DNA from: Microvelia longipes | Lineage: Eukaryota; Arthropoda; Insecta; Hemiptera; Veliidae | Assembly (NCBI GenBank): GCA_018340805.1 | Contig: JACMZG010001913.1 | Span: 41,647,540 to 41,711,539 of the forward strand | Reading direction: 5' to 3' | Length of the DNA stretch: 64,000 nt | Part shown: positions 31,676 to 46,165 of the stretch, piece by piece | Layout: every line of letters starts with the position of its first letter | Position numbering within the stretch: the stretch's first letter is position 1 | Position numbers and translations under genes: made by a program | Notes under the pieces: model-generated | The model's database searches: none | What the model saw: the letters and a program-made list of their open reading frames with translations, nothing else | What the model was told of the DNA's origin: nothing

Positions 31676-32175
31676 TTAAAAAATACTACGTTTCAAGGTC
31701 CAAGTAGAGCAGGTAGCATGTCTAGGTTTATGGTCAGTAAAGTGAATCATAATGTATGTCGGTCCACAACTTGGTCTGGAAATTATTCTTGTGTAGCCCT
31801 GCCGGTCGTAAGTCCGCAGGGTTGGGTTTATTCTACTCCTTTGAATCAAACATGGATCTCCTTCCAATGATCAACCCCCAAGGATCTTCACTTCCTTGGT
31901 GATCCTGTGCCTACTCCCCTATCTCCTTCCAATCATCATGACCCTTACCTACAGTCCAAGAACCAGGCCTAAAAAATGTGACTCATTTTGTACTTCTTCA
32001 AACCAAATTTGTCTGAAAATATACCTTAAATAATGAAGGAAAAGCATAGTCTGCCTATCCAATGTAGGAGCCATTCATATGAATGAGCTCGCTTAAAATA
32101 TTGGAAAATCACACCAATTTCCAGTTTTAATAAGTGGTTTACTATAAAAAAATATAATCCATCAGCCGCTCCATA
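31676..32175. other. Unclassified part of the long repeat A
   Basis: Somewhat GC-richer sequence that includes CCTTCCAATGATCAACCCCC. It is present with small indels in copy C (60300-60780). I see no coding family in either strand. Confidence 0.4.
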
Positions 32176-32176
32176 T

Positions 32177-33760
<1,584 letters not shown>

Positions 33761-34689
33761 ATTCAAATAGTAAACATAAACAAAAAAATAAAAAATAGTA
33801 AATTTAATTTCTTTTATTAAATTAATTTTTTAAATCACACACACACATGATTAAGCTATTTTGCTTGTTCTCAAATACACAAGAATGTTTTTAGTGTTCA
33901 ATGTTAACACTGGTAAGGGGTCTTTGTGAAATATTTTTTCCTAAAAAGTATGTAGTGTATGTCCAAGGGAGATATTAAAGGTCAAAAATTAAAAAATTGG
34001 ATTTTCAAAAAAATCATAGCTCATTAACAAATTAAATCAAAGCTTTTAAAAATTTGGTTGGATGTTTGTCTTAATCTAAGCAACCTCTAAAAAATTGGGA
34101 GCACTTAATTTAGATTTCTTCATATTATAAAAAAATGTTAAAATTTTCATATATTTGAAAGAAAACGTTTCAGAGGGCCAAATGTAGCTCAAAGCTTGTT
34201 TTAAACACTACTTTGTTTTACTACTAAATTTTAATAAAAAATTAGTAGTAATTATCACTAGAATTATAAATTTAATAGTAAAATAACAAAATAGTTTCTC
34301 ATAATAGCAATAATAAAAAGAAAATATATATAATATATATATATATAAAATCCCGCTAAGTTAATAAAAATAATTATATATAAATAAGTAATTTCATAAT
34401 TATATATTTATATTATAGTCAAATTCAACAAATTATTTTTTTTTAATTCAATTTGAAAATAAAGGGTGTTTCTTTCATATGATGGGCTCCACTCTGGATG
34501 GGCAGACTATTTTTTTCTTAATAATTTAAGGTATATTTTAGAAAAATTTGGTTTGAAGTAGCACAAGTCACATTCTTTTCATACTTTTCTTGTGTGCCTA
34601 GTTGGTAAAGAATGTTACTTAAGTTTATTTTATCTTTAGAATGAGAGTCTAATCTAATCTTTGCGTTGTTACTATTTACCAATATTACT
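33761..34689. other. Unclassified tail of copy A up to the gap
   Basis: AT-rich sequence matching copy C at 63181-64000, with TGATGGGCTCCACTCTGGAT near 34481 that relates it to a fragment in the GPAM intron at about 10715. It runs into the gap at 34690. No coding signal. Confidence 0.45.
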
Positions 34690-35689
34690 NNNNNNNNNNN
34701 NNNNNNNNNNNNNNNNNNNNNNNNNNNNNNNNNNNNNNNNNNNNNNNNNNNNNNNNNNNNNNNNNNNNNNNNNNNNNNNNNNNNNNNNNNNNNNNNNNNN
34801 NNNNNNNNNNNNNNNNNNNNNNNNNNNNNNNNNNNNNNNNNNNNNNNNNNNNNNNNNNNNNNNNNNNNNNNNNNNNNNNNNNNNNNNNNNNNNNNNNNNN
34901 NNNNNNNNNNNNNNNNNNNNNNNNNNNNNNNNNNNNNNNNNNNNNNNNNNNNNNNNNNNNNNNNNNNNNNNNNNNNNNNNNNNNNNNNNNNNNNNNNNNN
35001 NNNNNNNNNNNNNNNNNNNNNNNNNNNNNNNNNNNNNNNNNNNNNNNNNNNNNNNNNNNNNNNNNNNNNNNNNNNNNNNNNNNNNNNNNNNNNNNNNNNN
35101 NNNNNNNNNNNNNNNNNNNNNNNNNNNNNNNNNNNNNNNNNNNNNNNNNNNNNNNNNNNNNNNNNNNNNNNNNNNNNNNNNNNNNNNNNNNNNNNNNNNN
35201 NNNNNNNNNNNNNNNNNNNNNNNNNNNNNNNNNNNNNNNNNNNNNNNNNNNNNNNNNNNNNNNNNNNNNNNNNNNNNNNNNNNNNNNNNNNNNNNNNNNN
35301 NNNNNNNNNNNNNNNNNNNNNNNNNNNNNNNNNNNNNNNNNNNNNNNNNNNNNNNNNNNNNNNNNNNNNNNNNNNNNNNNNNNNNNNNNNNNNNNNNNNN
35401 NNNNNNNNNNNNNNNNNNNNNNNNNNNNNNNNNNNNNNNNNNNNNNNNNNNNNNNNNNNNNNNNNNNNNNNNNNNNNNNNNNNNNNNNNNNNNNNNNNNN
35501 NNNNNNNNNNNNNNNNNNNNNNNNNNNNNNNNNNNNNNNNNNNNNNNNNNNNNNNNNNNNNNNNNNNNNNNNNNNNNNNNNNNNNNNNNNNNNNNNNNNN
35601 NNNNNNNNNNNNNNNNNNNNNNNNNNNNNNNNNNNNNNNNNNNNNNNNNNNNNNNNNNNNNNNNNNNNNNNNNNNNNNNNNNNNNNNNN
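34690..35689. other. Assembly gap of exactly 1000 N
   Basis: A round-number gap, so its true size is unknown. Open frames drawn across it are meaningless. It joins copy A to the inverted copy B. Confidence 1.
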
Positions 35690-38165
35690 TTGTATTTTGC
35701 TTGTTACATTTCCTAGGTGTCTTTTGTGCAATTATATTGTGTCAACTATTCATGTTTTGCAAAACTTGGAAGTGTCAAATGGTACATAGATCAATATAAA
35801 TTGAAATCCAGTACAAGAAATACATTGTCATGATTCTAGAGCCCCCTCGCGATTCGTAATTCTTGGTGTAGAAACCACAAAACCTGATCCCTTACGTGAT
35901 AGATGCCAAACCTGGAAACTCCCGCCTTCATTAAAATATAGAAATTAAACCAAAAAATGTTATTATTTCAAGTTTAATTTATTTTTTTAAAAAAAGAAGA
36001 TGCAAGTTAATTAATTAATAATAATTAAATTTAACTTTTGATCCCAAACCGCAATGATACAGATGATCCCTAATCATACAGATGAAAGCAGCCATTCTGG
36101 CATGACTGTCCAAAATAATAATTAATTAATCTTCAGCACAAGAAAAATCTCATTCTTCTCTCTGTAAATTACTTCTCGTACAAGGACTTTGGATCTCCAA
36201 GGGTCTGGTATATACCATGAGGACACAGTCTAACTAAATGTCAAATCCTATACATGGTAATCTCTGTAACCACTCTAGACTCTGTATGTTAGTAAAAAAG
36301 GATCACATACTAGATCAATACTAGGGCTTCCACCTCTCGAACTTGCAATCAAAAGTAAAGTTCGACTTTTAGCTAAAATTATTAATAAATTTAATAATGA
36401 ACAGCCTATGAATTACAGGTAACTGGAAATCTATTTCATTACGAAGTTACTTATTAGAAATTTATGGGATGTCCTCTAGGTCAGCAACACTCATCATATT
36501 AGAATACATACAAAAGATTTATGCCATTAGGAAAAAGTACCAAACAGAGTTGAATAACCGTTTAAGTTCGCATTATATATCTTTACTGTGTTCAGCCTAA
36601 TCAGAAAAAGTTTTTTCTTTTTTCCTTCAATGGTTACACATAACTTTGATTAATAAGCCTCCTTTCAGAAAAACTATCTCTACTCCCCATTATATTTTTG
36701 ACAATTTGCTATAAAATTTACACTTTCTGCTTTTATATATATATATATATATTGGGGACACATTGTTGTGTAACCACCAAATTTGTGGTCTCCAATACTA
36801 GTGCTTGAAGGTTTTGGTAACAAAATAATGACCATTCCTTATCCATAGGTCATAAACCAATGCATTGTATTATTAAAAATGAGAAAAAATATTTTTTTGT
36901 TTATAATGTTGAATACCTTGCTCAACAATTTATGTCTTGTTTAACTTTTGAGTCCATTCATTACACGTCTGAGCAAGAGCACTTCTACTAGTAAATAAAA
37001 TTTGCAGGGTTTTTCATAAGAAATTGGCATTTTATTTAATACACACTTCCACTATACTCACCCTTCCAAAATCAGATTTTTTTACATTAATTTAAAACTC
37101 AGTTTATGCTACCTATTAGTTAAGCAAAAGAAGTAGTTTTAGTGAATTTCCTTGGCAAACAATTGGCTACAACTATTAGACTTCAGAGGTAATAATATTT
37201 CATTAGGTCTGAATTAATTTTTAATAAATAGACTCCAAAAAGAAAAAATTGCCTCAAATGTGGTACTTAAGAAAAGAAATAAAAAACAATCATTTAATTA
37301 TTTATTAATAAATAACACATAAATTATTTATTATTTTTCACAAAATAATTTAACATTAAAAAATAAATCACAGTTTTGACCTTTAATAAAAATACTCTTC
37401 ATTTATTACATTAGCCAAGAGGATAAAATAAATCATTTTTGGAAAACACACTACGAGAAAACATTTGATGCTTACAAAATAAGATGAGGAACTTGCATAC
37501 GTCTCAGGTTGTGTGATGTAAATTTTGATCCTGTTAATAACAATATTTTATCATAAAATAAAGTTTTTAAATAAAAATTGTTTTTTAGGGAGAGTGATTT
37601 TTTAAAGTTCTAGAATATCTAAAATGATTCCACAGTCATTATACATTATTAACTAACTATCACAGATTATTATAATAATTATACTTTATTAACGACACCA
37701 ATTAGTCCACTAATAATATTTAAAAGCTTAAAATTTCAGTTAAGGAATAATAGGCTTGTGCCACTAGAATGTTTTAAAGTTTTACAAAAATATTCATATT
37801 TAAAAAAATTATACATCTTTTGGCACTTAATAATAATACTGAGTAGCTAAATTGAATGGAAAAATAAAATTTAGGTTATATTTATTCTGTGTATTAAATT
37901 TATGGATACTTTCTCATGCTTAACAACTGAATTGGTTGATTCAAAAATCATTATAGTGTCAGAATATTATTTTTAATAAAACTTTGGTTATGCTGGAGTA
38001 AAGGGGGATATATTATATTTTAATTGATATCTTCATTTGCAAAATAAATATTCTTTGCACTAGTACACTAGACTGAAGTATGATGGGCCATGTATGGGTA
38101 GACCCAACCGTAATATATCATGAGAAGTACTTCGTTTTCATGTTATAGTATATAAACAATTTTTC

Positions 38166-38569
38166 ACTTATTAGTTTTCGGACACTAGATGGGACGGAAT
38201 AAAATTCAAACAAATTACTACAACAATATTTCGCCTTTATTAGGAGTCACAAGGCATATTCATGTTTCAAAGAATACATATATACATAGTTGAAATACTA
38301 TAATGTCAGAACTAGTGTAAAGTATTTATTATTTTATATTATACTCTTCCACCATAAAATAATAAATATAAAATATAATATATTAATTAATATAAAATAA
38401 TAAATTCTTTAGAATAGTTCTGGCATTATAGTATTTCAACTATGTATATAGGTATTCTTTGAAACATGAATATGCCTTGTGACTCTTAATAAAGGCGAAA
38501 TATTGTTTTGATGAAGTAATTTGTTTTAATTTTTATTCCATCCCATCTAGTGTCTGAAAAATAATAAGC
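38166..38569. mobile_element. Palindromic MITE nested in copy B
   Basis: Same structure as 27612-28019, in inverted context: GGACACTAGATGGGACGGAA on the left and TCCATCCCATCTAGTGTCTG on the right, with AT-rich centre. Confidence 0.83.
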
Positions 38570-40801
38570 ATAAAACAATGGAGACTAAACTAAAAAAAAA
38601 AAAAAAATTCACATTCTAGTCTGGCAGTACTATTGAATATCATTGCATGAATCAATAGAAAATTTTCAATAAAAGCCGCCTATACTTATTCTTGCAATGA
38701 CATCTCGCCCTATTAATAAAAAAAGTCAGGTTAACCTCCGAATGCATTTGGTTTTGTTTACATCAAATTGAATCAACTTATAATTGTCCCTATAATAACT
38801 AATTGATGACATGAATTACATTAGGATGAAAAACAAAATATTTAAGATTACTCCTAAAAGCCAAATCTGCTAATTAAAGTTAAGTGGTGTATATATTAAA
38901 ACATTACTATGGAAATTATATTTACTTGTAATATGTATGTGATTATGCTTTGGAAAAGAGTGAAATATAGTTTGATAACCTAGATCATTTAAAAATGTTT
39001 TGCTAGTGTGTCATCTTTAAGGAATTCTATAATTAATTAATTAATCGGTATTCTGATATTATTTTCTTTGTATTTATATTATTTATTTTTTCTAGCAGTA
39101 AATGTTTTATCAGTACAAATTTTGAATATGGAAAAGTTTCCCTATCTAATTTTTTTATCAAACCATTAAAAACAAGATCCACTCTAGACATAAAATTTTA
39201 ATATCCTAATACAGGTGCTGGCCACAGATGTGTTTGAGGTCCTATTTGACTTAAAGCACTTGAATGTAGCACTTCAGGAAAAAAATAATCTAAGAACATT
39301 AGCAATAACTTAAAAGCCTAGATTACCACAATTTTTGATTTCTATTGTATACCTTTTGTCGTTTAATTCATCACTGGTAGGTTGGTCTGAGGTAGGTAAC
39401 CAGGGAGAAGGAAAGAAGAAAGCATAGCGTGGTATGGGTGAGATGGTTCATTATTGTTGCCAGCATAAATATCTCACAATGGAGAGCCGAGTGAAACTAG
39501 TGAAGTCATAAAGTTGCCACCAATTTCGTAAGTGAGGAGCCTTTTGCAAATTGAGTCCAGAGGTAACACCTCTAGAATCCACCATGGAATTAAAAAAGCG
39601 ATGAAATCTACTGTTGTGGCGTAATTCCATCAACTGGTGAGCTAGAGTTGAATTATAGCAGTGCACATACTATCAGTTGACAGTGTGAAATATCATGCAA
39701 GGGAGCAAAAGAGGTTAGTCCAGAATGTTAAACCACTCCCAAAATTTCATATCAGTCCAACCAAAAGTTTTGTCCTCTTGAATAAGTTCTAAGAAAAAAA
39801 AAAAAAAGATGTGTTGCGATTAAACCCTAACTTGAGTCCTCACTTGTTAGTGGTGTCACCACTGATTTATGGTTCTTCAACTACACAGAAGAAATGCCCT
39901 TTTTTAACTAAAACCAATCAGCGCCCTATGACACCTGACTTTAAAAATTTCAAATAGGACCTCATATATAAAAATGTAAAAGGGCACATAAAAAAATTGA
40001 AGTTAAAATAAAATTGATTAATGTTGAGGTGTTTTTTTTGGGGGGGGGGCTTTGAGGGGAAACTTAAAGTACTCTCACACAGGTTAAAATGTTAGTTTGG
40101 AAGAAAAATTATTACTTTTAATTTATAAGTTTTTAACAACAAAATAATTCTAGAACGGTGGTCTGAAAGCAAGCAGGGCAAGTTTCATAAGGCATGCTTG
40201 CTTTCTTGCATCATCCAGTTCTTTCTCAGGTTTTTGTTTCTAGTTGCAACTTGTTTATAAAATTTCCTGGAATTTTCAAAGAAAATGTATATTTTTACAG
40301 CACAATTTGTTCGGACCTATACTTAATCAGATCTGCACATTAGGACAGTCATAGAAAACTCAGTACATGCTGATCTTCAACATGTCTAAGCACATTACCT
40401 TTAAAAATCCAGGAAAATTGACGAACAAGTAAATGTGCTATTCCTTTGACTATGGATCCTAAACCAAAATCCTGAAAAAGAACAGGATTATTGGGCAAAA
40501 TAGCAAGCATCCCAAAGGAAATTCACCTGGCTTGCAGAGTACTGCTCTAGAATTTGTTTCCAAGCATTTTGACATTAATTTTGGACAGTACAATGCTGAC
40601 AACAAAAAGATTACTTTTTCAACTTCCATCAACTACAACTTTCAATTTTTTAAATAAATTCTAAAACCCAGGGTTGAATTCTTTGAGTATATCAACCAAA
40701 GTTACATCATTCAACTGGCAATATCAGCAGGGGTTTCTTAATGCTATAGTTACATCAAGTGAAATAACTCCCTTAACATAACTAGTGCAAGTATCGAAAA
40801 A

Positions 40802-41017
40802 TCAATATAAAAAAATTCTTTCGCCAAAAAATAAATATTTTAATCTTTTGTAAAATTTCTGCAACACAAAGTAACTTTTATAAATGACAGGCAACATGAC
40901 ATTAGCAGAACCTCCTTTTACAAATACAATACTCATTAAAAGTAGCCCTAGTGGCCAAAATTTTCTTATATTGACATTCGCAGTCGTATCGACAGTCTGA
41001 AATATGTGAGAAGTCAC
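40802..41017 (-). other. Small frame in the long repeat, copy B
   Basis: Open frame of 71 codons beginning MTSHIFQTVDTTANVNIR with a hydrophobic central segment. Its counterpart in copy C has a shifted C-terminus and that in copy A is broken, so there is no sign of purifying selection. No family recognised. Confidence 0.25.
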
Positions 41018-41998
41018 TTGTTGATTCTATCCCACTACACCAGATTAACTAATAAAATAATATAATACAAACTGCAACCTAAGCAGTAGAAATCTTTCAA
41101 CGTTATCCCACTAATCAGCACAAATGTTTCATATAAATCCTAAGTGAACCATACTAAAATTGACTACAGTTGTTTGTAAAATACAAATGAATCGAAGAGC
41201 CTGTAGGGACAATATCTTAAATAAAAATAAGGAACCAGCCACCAAAAACATTCAACCACATCATTAATTGCAAATGGTATAAAAACAAATCAAAATGAAA
41301 TTTTACTATTGTTCTTGTTTACTAGAGCCCAAACTAATAAAAAATTAATAAGTGGATCACTAAACAGACCATTTTAACTGTATTCACCACTTCTCCGGCC
41401 TTCAATTTGTTCCTTTTAAAAAGTGTACATTTAAAAGGTGATTGCCTACGATTTGTTTTCTTTTTTAATTTGTTTACTTTTTTAAAAATGAGTACATTTA
41501 AAAGGTAAACAAAGATTCAATATTGACAAATATATTAACATAAAAATTATTATAAACTGTTAAAAAAATAAAAAAATGTAAATTTAAAAAACCAATTTCT
41601 TTAAATTTAATTTGCCTAATCAGTAAAAATTATTTTTTTTTCATTCACGATTACATTTTTAGAACTTTACCGTAAGACGCTGTCAAACGACGTGTTTTAA
41701 AAATCCAACCACACGTTTATCAACTTTTGGAAAGCACGTGGTGTGTTTGTCAAAGATGTGCGTTGGGTCTAAAAGAAAATTTTTATCATATTTACAGTAT
41801 TTTGGCCAAATAATACATTTCTAACAAATTTCCGTGATATATTTACCTAATTTAATAAAAACCGGAGTCGCAAAAGTCTTAAAAAAATGATTGTCAAGAA
41901 ATGTGCGAGTGAGCTAATCAGCTGTCTCAGAAAGTGGTGGGGGATTAGCTACAATGAACATTAGTGACATCGACCATTAGACGCATCGTAGGCGACCC

Positions 41999-42114
41999 TG
42001 AATGATAAAGCCCCTCTAGTGTAAAGAATAAGAAAAACAAGAAGAAACGATAACACATCAAATTAATCTTTGTTGATATAATTAACGTTAATGTAAATTT
42101 TCTGTAGTTTTAAG
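41999..42114 (+). promoter_or_regulatory. EMC7 upstream region squeezed between copy B and the start codon
   Basis: Only 116 bp separate the terminus of copy B from the EMC7 ATG. I see no clear TATA box. Core promoter, transcription start and 5' UTR must either fit in this space, lie within copy B, or lie further upstream with a spliced leader exon. Confidence 0.4.
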
Positions 42115-42338
42115 ATGAATTTGTTTACGTTGTTTGTATTTATAAGTTGGAATGCGGTTAGTTGTATGGGTAATAATGTAGGGGCGACAAGCGAGCAAGA
42201 GCTGAGCAAGGAAAGTCAGTCTCAGTCAGTGACTATCTCGGGAAAGATCCTGCCCCCTGAGTTTATGCCCTCTCCTCCTAACTGGCAGGCAGACACACAG
42301 CTTATACTCAAGGGAGGACTGCATAAAGCTTTCCTCAG
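42115..42338 (+). CDS. EMC7: EMC7 exon 1 with signal peptide
   Basis: ATG at 42115 is followed by a hydrophobic core (LFTLFVFI) and a Cys-Met-Gly cleavage region, then a variable Ser/Gln-rich segment and the start of the beta-sandwich (VTISGKILPPEF). Donor AG|GTAATT after 42338 leaves two bases of an Arg codon. Confidence 0.88.
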
Positions 42339-44490
42339 GTAATTAATATCTTATATATATTTATACTTGGTTCATACGCAGGGTTTGGCAAGGGGTTCAA
42401 CCCCAACTGTTTACACGGTATTTTTCAGGCTTGAACACTATGTTTAACCCTGTTCGCACTACTGCCAAGGGACCCCCCCCCCTCTTCGGGGAATTAAACC
42501 TCCCGCTTGAACTTCCACATCTGAGCAAAGTGATAGTATCTTATGAAAAGAAATCCTTGTCATTGCATTTAAGTATATTGGTGTCTCTGGATTCAGTCTT
42601 TTTGTTTGAGGGTATGAAGCTGTATTTCCTCCTCGTAGCGTGTGCAGCATATTTTGAAAACGATCTCAGATCTCATACACTGTGTATCAGTGTAATTACA
42701 AAGGAAGTTAATTATTTCAATGTTAGTGGCTATTTAGTATAGTCTGCTTAGTCATTTTTTGTGTACAATTGTTTCAAGTGGAATGACTAAACAAGTTATT
42801 TGGTTCTTGTGGCATCAAGACCTATAAAGTAATACATACAGTGATTTTAATGATAGAATGAGTAGAGGAAGTCTAATTGCTCAATAGGTTTCTTTCCTGT
42901 GTGACTTGCTACGTATACAGAGCGTATTCAACAGGTGATGTATTGCTTTAGACATTTAATGATGTCTAATGGCCGACAGAGCCTGAACTCACTCTGACCT
43001 TCAATTAATTCCAATTTTTTCTTATAATGTGAAATATTTACCAGAGACGAGCAGTGCTCTCTTACCGCCATCATGCATGGCTAGCAAAACATATATCATT
43101 TGATAATACCGAGTTTTGCAAATCATGAATAGTTGAGACAATATAATTGTGCGAGAGCACAAATTCAACTATTCATGTTTTGCAAAACTCGGTAGTATCA
43201 AATGGTATAAATTGTTATTTCTTTGCATTATAATAAAGTTACTCTAAAAAATAATATGTGAAAAGTTATTTGGTGAAAAAAAGTAATATTTAAGTTAAAT
43301 AATAGTTCATCGAGAAGATTAAATGTTGAATACAATTGCCTCTCAGCATACCGTATAGTGTAATCAGGGGATTGACCTAGATTCAGGGGATAGACCTAGA
43401 TTCTATCTCTCTAGTTCTTGTGTATCCGACTGAATGCCCTCCACATGGTTTTTACAGCGTATTTAACTAGCGTACTTAATACACTAGTTTAAGTGCAGCA
43501 TAATTTACTATGCTGTGTGAATGTACTAAATAAAAGCGGACCCCATATCTTTTGTTTTATTTTAAAAGGTGTCCTCACAGCTGTTTTATTCTATAAGATT
43601 TGATAAATTTTCTTTATTTTTAAGAAATAATAACATAAACATTGAATAATTTGTATATGATTATACTAACTTCCTCTTCTCCTGTAACCCCCTCCCTTAA
43701 TATGACTTTAGTAATAACATGACAAAATACTGGTTACTGGTTTTGACTTTAGAAAATTGTCTTATAAGTATAAGATAAGTATTACAATCTATGCTTAAAA
43801 TTGAGGCAACCCTGTAGTTGTCTAACCTTATTAATGTGGGAGTTGTACAAACTTGGTTATTTTGCCAAGCCTGAAATTCTAGCACAGTTCTAGTGATTTA
43901 CTGTATTGGGCATGCTCACTCTATGGTAAAACTTACATTCGGAATTGTTTTTATTAATGGTTAACCAAGTAAAAGATGTTAAATATTAAATTAATCTTTA
44001 TAGACGACTTATGTTTCATATGACAAATTACAGATATGCAGATAAAATGTAATAAGAATGAATCCAAATATATAAAATTAAATCAAATAAATGTGTAATA
44101 TAAAAACACCTTGGGACCCTCATTTTCATTTCAAGTTCTCAAATTTGGTTTATAAAAACAACAAATAATCAATGTTTAAAGGACGAGTATTCTTGCATCA
44201 TTAAGTGTTGTCTAATTTTATTAATTTGCAGAGAGGACGGTGCATTTTCTTTCTATAACATCCCACCCGGTTCGTATGTGCTGGAAGTTATCAACCCAAC
44301 ATTCACATATGAACCTCTCAGAGTTGAGATCAATTCTAAAGGGAAGATCAGAGCCAGGAAAGTCAACTACATACAAGCATCTCAGGTCATTCAGGTTAAC
44401 TATCCTCTCAAGATGAAACCCCTTGGCATGACTCGGTACTTCCAGGTCAGGGAGCAATGGAGGATCACAGACTTCCTATTCAACCCTATG
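42115..44490 (+). CDS. EMC7: ER membrane protein complex subunit 7, first two coding exons
   Basis: EMC7 is a subunit of the endoplasmic reticulum membrane complex that inserts and stabilises membrane proteins; its beta-sandwich domain lies in the ER lumen. Exon 1 (42115-42338) starts MNLFTLFVFISWNAVSC, a signal peptide, and runs to LILKGGLHKAFL. Exon 2 (44232-44490) reads REDGAFSFYNIPPGSYVLEV, PTFTYEPLRVEINSKGKIRA, then VREQWRITDFLFNPM, matching the family signature SxGSYVVEV...P.RVDI.SKGKMRARxVNY and ESWxxTDFLMNPM. The donor GTGAGC follows NPM in phase 0, where the family continues with its transmembrane segment. About 161 codons are visible against about 240 in vertebrates; the rest is not found in the window. 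Confidence 0.92.
42340..42912. other. EMC7 intron 1, left part, nothing recognised
   Basis: A C-rich run at 42472-42482 and a GGGTTCAACCCC palindrome at about 42394-42405 are the only marked features. Open frames in it have no family resemblance. Confidence 0.45.
42915..43205. repeat. Foldback repeat family, dispersed copy in EMC7 intron 1
   Basis: Ends with a tight inverted pair: CCGAGTTTTGCAAATCATGA and ATAGTTGAGACAATAT against TTCAACTATTCATGTTTTGC and AAAACTCGGTAGTATC. Upstream parts (GCAGTGCTCTCTTACCGCCA) match the copy at 2795-3215 (TAGTGCTCTCTTATTGTCAT). Confidence 0.7.
43206..44231. other. EMC7 intron 1, right part
   Basis: Contains the dispersed block CTAGATTCTATCTCTCTAGT at about 43396-43490 also present near 2065-2150. 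The remainder is AT-rich with no coding signal. Confidence 0.45.
44232..44490 (+). CDS. EMC7: EMC7 exon 2, beta-sandwich domain
   Basis: The acceptor is TTAATTTGCAG. The first base completes Arg, followed by EDGAFSFYNIPPGSYVLEVI and the rest of the conserved lumenal domain. The exon ends at ATG (44488-44490) before GTGAGC. Confidence 0.92.
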
Positions 44491-44884
44491 GTGAGCTACT
44501 CTGTTATTTTATGTTTTCAGGTCCTATGTAAAAAACCTGTATATTGCCTCATTTCTTTTATTTAATTTTCTTTTACTAAATAAAGTGGGTCACATTGCCA
44601 CAAAACTAATAATACAACTAACTGATTCAGGACAACAAGGATTTACTGTGGCCTCATGACAACCACATTGTTGTTGTCCATAAGAAATGGAAGACTTCTG
44701 AAACCAAGAGGCTGAAGGATTTTGAGGCCGAGAGGCTAAGGCTTCTGAACCCGAGAGGCTGAATCCTTGTGGCATAGAGGAATATATAGTACTACAGAGA
44801 GACAAACTAGATAGGGGATTCCTAGTCGGTCCACTCTTCAGACAGTTTATGGACAAGGAATTAAATCAGGTCCGTCAGGTGTCA

Positions 44885-44936
44885 CTTCAAGCGGATTTCC
44901 CCAGAACTTTCTAGTTCCGGGGAAATCCGCTTGAAG
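44885..44936. repeat. Perfect 18-bp hairpin with 5-bp inner stem
   Basis: CTTCAAGCGGATTTCCCC (44885-44902) pairs with GGGGAAATCCGCTTGAAG (44919-44936). Inside, after one A-C mismatch, GAACT pairs with AGTTC around a TTCT loop. It lies after EMC7 exon 2, in sequence that is much less AT-rich than its surroundings. Confidence 0.85.
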
Positions 44937-46010
44937 CGTTATCAAGTTCGATAACCTTGATCTCCCCAACTACACAACACCTGTCACATTCTGAAAGAAC
45001 AGATGTTGTATCCCGCTTTTTTATATTATCAACTATGTATCACTTTCATAAAAGTAATATGACATCGATCCTTGGTTTTAATAAATTACGACCACGATAA
45101 ATTTGACATTAGAATTAATTAACATTTAAACACATTTTAACATTAATAACTTGGTTTTATTTTTCACTGAAAAATAATAAAATAATTTAAAGCCGTTGTT
45201 CATATAACGTAATATTATCGTAAATATGTATTAATTTATTTGGCTGATTGTTAGTTTATTATTGCGTTAAGTTATTTAGTGTTGCGTAGTTTAAGGCTAT
45301 CCCGCTGCAACAGTTCTTGGATAGCATCGTCGCTATGGTCGTAGAGCATTAAAATTGTACACTTACTCTACAACTAATTATCTTTATCTCTCTAATTATC
45401 TGATATCACGCTTAGAAGTACCATTTTTACTCTTCATTCAGGAAAAAGTAAAACGTTACGTCACATTTTATGTGTCTAAATAGAGTGTTAACCAAATTTG
45501 ACGCGATTTGGGCCATTATTATCACTGCTACGTGAGAACTAAGGGGGTAGAAGAGGGCAGTGGACTCACACGCGTAGGGCCGCCATTATGACCGAGAGTG
45601 CCTTGCCTTATTTTGACCTTCCTTTTTCCTTATCTCTTTCTTACTGTTTACTAACAACTACTCTTTGACTTCTAAAAAAATTCTTTTAGACCTTCACATT
45701 TACTTTTATAAAACTACATTTAATTGTTTAAATGGATATTTTTTATTTATATTATTATTATCAATTTTTAAATAATTAATGAATAAACCGTAATTGTATT
45801 GATTAAAAAATTAATACACATTCATAATTTGTAGACATAATTTTATTATTTACTAAACATAATTTTATTAATTATTTAATTAATAAATATGAATTTCATT
45901 AATTATTTAATAAATTAACCTAAAATCAAAAATAATTAAAATAATAATCCTTAATTTTTTGATTATAAAAATAATACACATTAATTTTATTAAATAATAA
46001 TCGTTATTTT
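44937..46010. other. Region after EMC7 exon 2, nothing recognised
   Basis: AT-rich, presumably EMC7 intron 2. I searched by eye for the expected third exon (a Met/Leu-rich transmembrane segment after NPM) and did not find it here. Confidence 0.45.
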
Positions 46011-46165
46011 CTGCCTCCGACGCCGAAGGTCCGGGGTTCGACGCCCGGGTGCTCTCAGTTTTTATGAATTGTATATATTGTAAAATAGTCTCGTCAACTT
46101 TAATTCATTTTGAAGCATGTTGGATGCGATAGCACCGAGGCCCTAAACTGGCATTTTATTGATAA
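46011..46165 (+). mobile_element. tRNA-derived SINE, shortened second copy
   Basis: CTGCCTCCGACGCCGAAGGT is followed by GGGGTTCGACGCCCGGG, a good pol III box B, then GCTCTCAGTTTTTATGAATT, TTTTGAAGCATG and AGGCCCTAAACTGGCATTTT, all in the same order as the copy at 7043-7278. The box A part of the head is missing. Confidence 0.8.

Larger units (their letters stand above)
35690..41998 (-). repeat. Long three-copy repeat, copy B (inverted, partial)
   Basis: Reads as the reverse complement of copy A from about 30824 back to its terminus, ending AGACGCATCGTAGGCGACCC at 41998. It starts inside the foldback palindrome. Relative to A it lacks the hAT-like insertion and about 340 bp (A 28547-28889), and it keeps a 24-bp stretch that A has lost (present in C at about 57649-57672). 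These differences make it a true separate copy and not a mirror of the same reads. Confidence 0.9.

Noticed and set aside
34661..35799. Long open frames across the first N gap, and across 49485-50804
   Set aside because: They exist only because N runs contain no stop codons.
44278..44565. Separate gene starting inside EMC7 exon 2
   Set aside because: The frame is EMC7 itself with read-through past the splice donor; the true exon runs from 44232 to 44490.
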